This document shows positions 61,570 through 64,000 of a DNA stretch of 64,000 nucleotides, in pieces. Every line of letters starts with the position of its first letter. The stretch's first letter is position 1. The position numbers and the translations under genes were made by a program. The notes under the pieces were generated by a model. That model saw only the letters and a program-made list of their open reading frames with translations, was not told where the DNA came from and searched no databases. The DNA is from Haplosporangium gracile (taxonomy: Eukaryota; Mortierellomycota; Mortierellomycetes; Mortierellales; Mortierellaceae), in contig JAAAUF010000041.1 of assembly GCA_015499985.1 (NCBI GenBank), forward strand, positions 1,755 to 65,754. The letters run 5' to 3'.

Positions 61570-64000
61570 ATGAAAAGCCTGGCAAAGGTAATAAAAAAAA
61601 AGAACAAGCATATTCCACTCATACTCACACACGCATACAAGTGACCATGAAGCATAGCTGAAAAAAAGAGTTGTATAGAGCTAGACTATGTATGCTAACC
61701 CCAAACACGTTTACCACCTCCTCCAACTGGTAGTCCTACAACCCGCAGCAGGGACCTGCGTTCGGACAACTCTCACGCGAGGACATCAGCAAAGTTGTCA
61801 AGAAGGAGGATGTCAATGTGGTACGTGCATCCAAGCAACATCACATCCAACGGTCTCGGAATAGGGAAAGGACGAGGCGCACACTCACGATGGACTCGAT
61901 GGAGTTGGATCAGTGACGCGCCTGAATCGATTCCAATGGAACAAAACCATAAAAACCTAACGACAGCTGTGGCTAAAACCTTTACCCTTTTTTTTTTTTT
62001 ACTGCGGTGCTCTTCTTTATTTGTCTAGGTGGTCTGGTCCATAGGAAAGCGCCCGAAAGGTATATTCTGAACCATTCATGGACCCATATGTTGTATCAAC
62101 TTGAACTTCATGCGGCGAAATACCAATGTGAAAAAGGAACCATGCGTCGGGAAACACTGTCAAACTCACACTTTTTTGCTCTTTCGATCTGAAAAATAGA
62201 TGGATTCCCTGTAAAGCCAAAGCCAACAGTCACTTTTATTTTACCAGCTCAGCAAGGACTCGGTGCACAGCAGGATGGCGCAGTCCAACCCTCAACCGAT
62301 AAAACGATCTCAGGAACAATCACCAATACCACAGCAACCGTGAACAAGCAGGATGAACCATCCAACACACCCGCCCCTCCCGCAGCATCCACCAAACCCA
62401 AGAGCTGGGCTGAACTTCTTCGATCAAAGAACCCAGCTGCTTCTTCACCCGCAGTTGTCGTCAATGGAAATGCTACTCAGAAACCAGTCGAAACCAACAA
62501 GGCCACCACTGTCAATGGAATCAAGTTTGATGGCATTGCTGATGTCCTTCACAAGTATCAGACGACATACTCGTCTGTCCTTATTCAGCCCAGAGGACTT
62601 GTCAACAATGGCAACATGTGCTTCATGAACGCTGTAAGTCATATTTTTACTTGAAAACGTCATGTGGCGAACCTTATGTGCTCTAGTTACATGGAAAATA
62701 AGAAATGATGCACTGACCTTATTTTGACCATTCGTTTGTGTTTGTGTTATTTCGTCACGCTACAGATTTTGCAGCCTCTGTTGCACTGCCCTCCATTCTA
62801 CAACTTGCTGATGCAGATCGGAAAGCATGTTGTGCACAGCTTCAAGAGCAAGACTCCCTTGGTCGATTCTTTGTAAGCCATAAAATCACATTGACATTGT
62901 ACCCCTTTGACCTTGTTGTCGCGTAAAAGAAACATTATATTAACGCGGTCTACCATCAATTGATAACAAATAGGATTATGTTTTTGAACGAGTTTCATGT
63001 TGCCAAGAAAAACCAGTCCGACTACGGCCCATCCTTTGTACCAGAGTATGTTTACGATGCGCTTCGTGGTCTCAAGCGGTTCGACTCGATGAGAGGACGT
63101 CAGGAGGATTGCCAAGAATTCCTTGGATTCCTCCTTGATGGACTGCATGAAGAGTTCTTTGCTGCCATGAAGGAAAAGCCCTTGGAGGCGTTACCTAATG
63201 GAGAGACTGAACGTGAGGAGAGCGAGAGCGGAGTGAGCGATGATGAGTGGATGGAAGTGACAGGACCCAAGAACAAGGCATCTTTCACTCGATCAACTCA
63301 GTTCTCAGAGACTCCCATCTCGACCATCTTTTCAGGGCATTTACGATCGATCCTCCGCATCCCTTCGCGTAAGGACTCTGTCACATTGGAGCCCTTCCAG
63401 TCGATGCAGCTGGACTTGACCCCCGATAACGTCCACACCATTGAGGATGCTCTTCTGAACTCAACTATTCCCGAGGTCCTGGATGGGTTCACTAGCTCTG
63501 ACAAGGGTGACCCTGTCGAGGCGACCAAGAAGATTTTCATTGAGGAGGTCCCTCCAGTCCTGGTACTTCACCTCAAGCGCTTCATCTACAAGGATGGCAG
63601 CACTCAAAAGTTGCACAAGCAGGTTGGCTACAAGGCCGTCCTGAACCTTCAACCTGGTATGTTTTCATTCCCCAGAACCTTTCCTTGCGTTCATGTCTGA
63701 TGACTGACCTTTGAACTGTTGAATGGCGATGACTAACTTTGGCCTTTGATCATGTTTTTATCTCTTCAGAAATCATTTCACCCGCGCGTCGTCCTGCCAA
63801 TCCGATCCCTTACAAGTTGTTTGGTGTTGTTTACCATCATGGCAGGACTGCAGCTGGAGGCCATTACACATGCGATGTCCTTCGTCAGAACGCCGAGTGG
63901 CTCCACATTGACGATACCAACATCACCGTTATCTCGGAGGCTGATGTGACTGTGGACGATCAGTCAAGCAGCGATGCCACCTTCAAGCCCACGATGAACG
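61570..64000 (+). CDS. UBP3: Ubiquitin C-terminal hydrolase, Ubp3/USP10 type, 3'-partial
   Basis: Cysteine-protease deubiquitinase. In yeast the orthologue works with Bre5 on COPII/COPI cargo, ribophagy and stress signalling. Exons: 61570-61587, 61734-61820, 62029-62059, 62200-62633, 62766-62872, 62974-63656, 63770->64000; at least 530 residues, cut by the window end. The Cys box is [19 protein letters not shown] (Cys about 186), completed across an intron. The core has [38 protein letters not shown] and [13 protein letters not shown]. The His box is [18 protein letters not shown] (His about 485) with [10 protein letters not shown] (Asp about 501/502). WMEV...[18 protein letters not shown] is typical of Ubp3. 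The 18-nt first exon (MKSLAK) is the weakest part of the model; exons 4-7 are firm. Confidence 0.92.

Overview
This window is nuclear DNA of a filamentous, early-diverging fungus. The best guess is a Mortierella-type (Mortierellomycota) genome; this is inferred from overall style and was not tested by any search. Nearly every gene is split by short GT-AG introns (mostly 60-200 bp) with GTAAG-type donors. Start codons follow long pyrimidine-rich leaders. Intergenic DNA is full of microsatellites and homopolymers. The encoded set is typical eukaryotic housekeeping and membrane-traffic machinery. There is one 10-N assembly gap (25104-25113). I rebuilt sixteen gene models by hand; all internal exon junctions keep frame.

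Layout. 1-5097 (+): 3' part of a BAR-PH-ArfGAP protein. 5429-7703 (-): bestrophin-type anion channel. 9564-12544 (-): large DUF3712/LEA-like membrane protein. 13948-17391 (-): MATE transporter with a 1.66 kb intron. 18966-22547 (-): coiled-coil + HMG-box + acidic-tail nuclear protein. 25194-27529 (-): EI24/RRT8-type membrane protein, divergent from ETF-alpha (28083-29762, +). 29929-31763 (-): HAD-superfamily hydrolase. 31764-40335: an 8.6 kb stretch with no intact recognisable gene, holding a probably decayed coding region (about 32.7-34.4 kb). 40336-41561 (+): secreted lipase. 41996-48615 (-): 14-exon DENN-domain protein carrying a C1-type zinc finger. 50044-52895 (+): VHS-GAT adaptor. 54813-57233 (+): APC-family permease. 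57793-59481 (+): pyrimidine 5'-nucleotidase-like HAD protein. 59903-60778 (-): cytochrome c oxidase subunit 5/IV. 61570-64000 (+): 5' part of a Ubp3/USP10-type deubiquitinase, cut by the window edge.

These are independent genes, not a cluster. Themes recur: membrane traffic (ArfGAP, DENN, VHS-GAT, Ubp3), membrane transport (bestrophin, MATE, permease) and mitochondrial respiration (ETF-alpha, COX5). Divergent promoters lie at 27530-28082, 48616-50043 and 60779-61569. The most unusual observations are in splicing. The nucleotidase gene needs either a 2-nt micro-exon (recursive-type splicing) or a retained 120-bp in-frame intron. Two introns appear to be GC-AG. The other notable item is the decayed, internally repeated accessory segment at 32.7-34.4 kb. 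I did not find convincing evidence for a wholly new multi-gene system.
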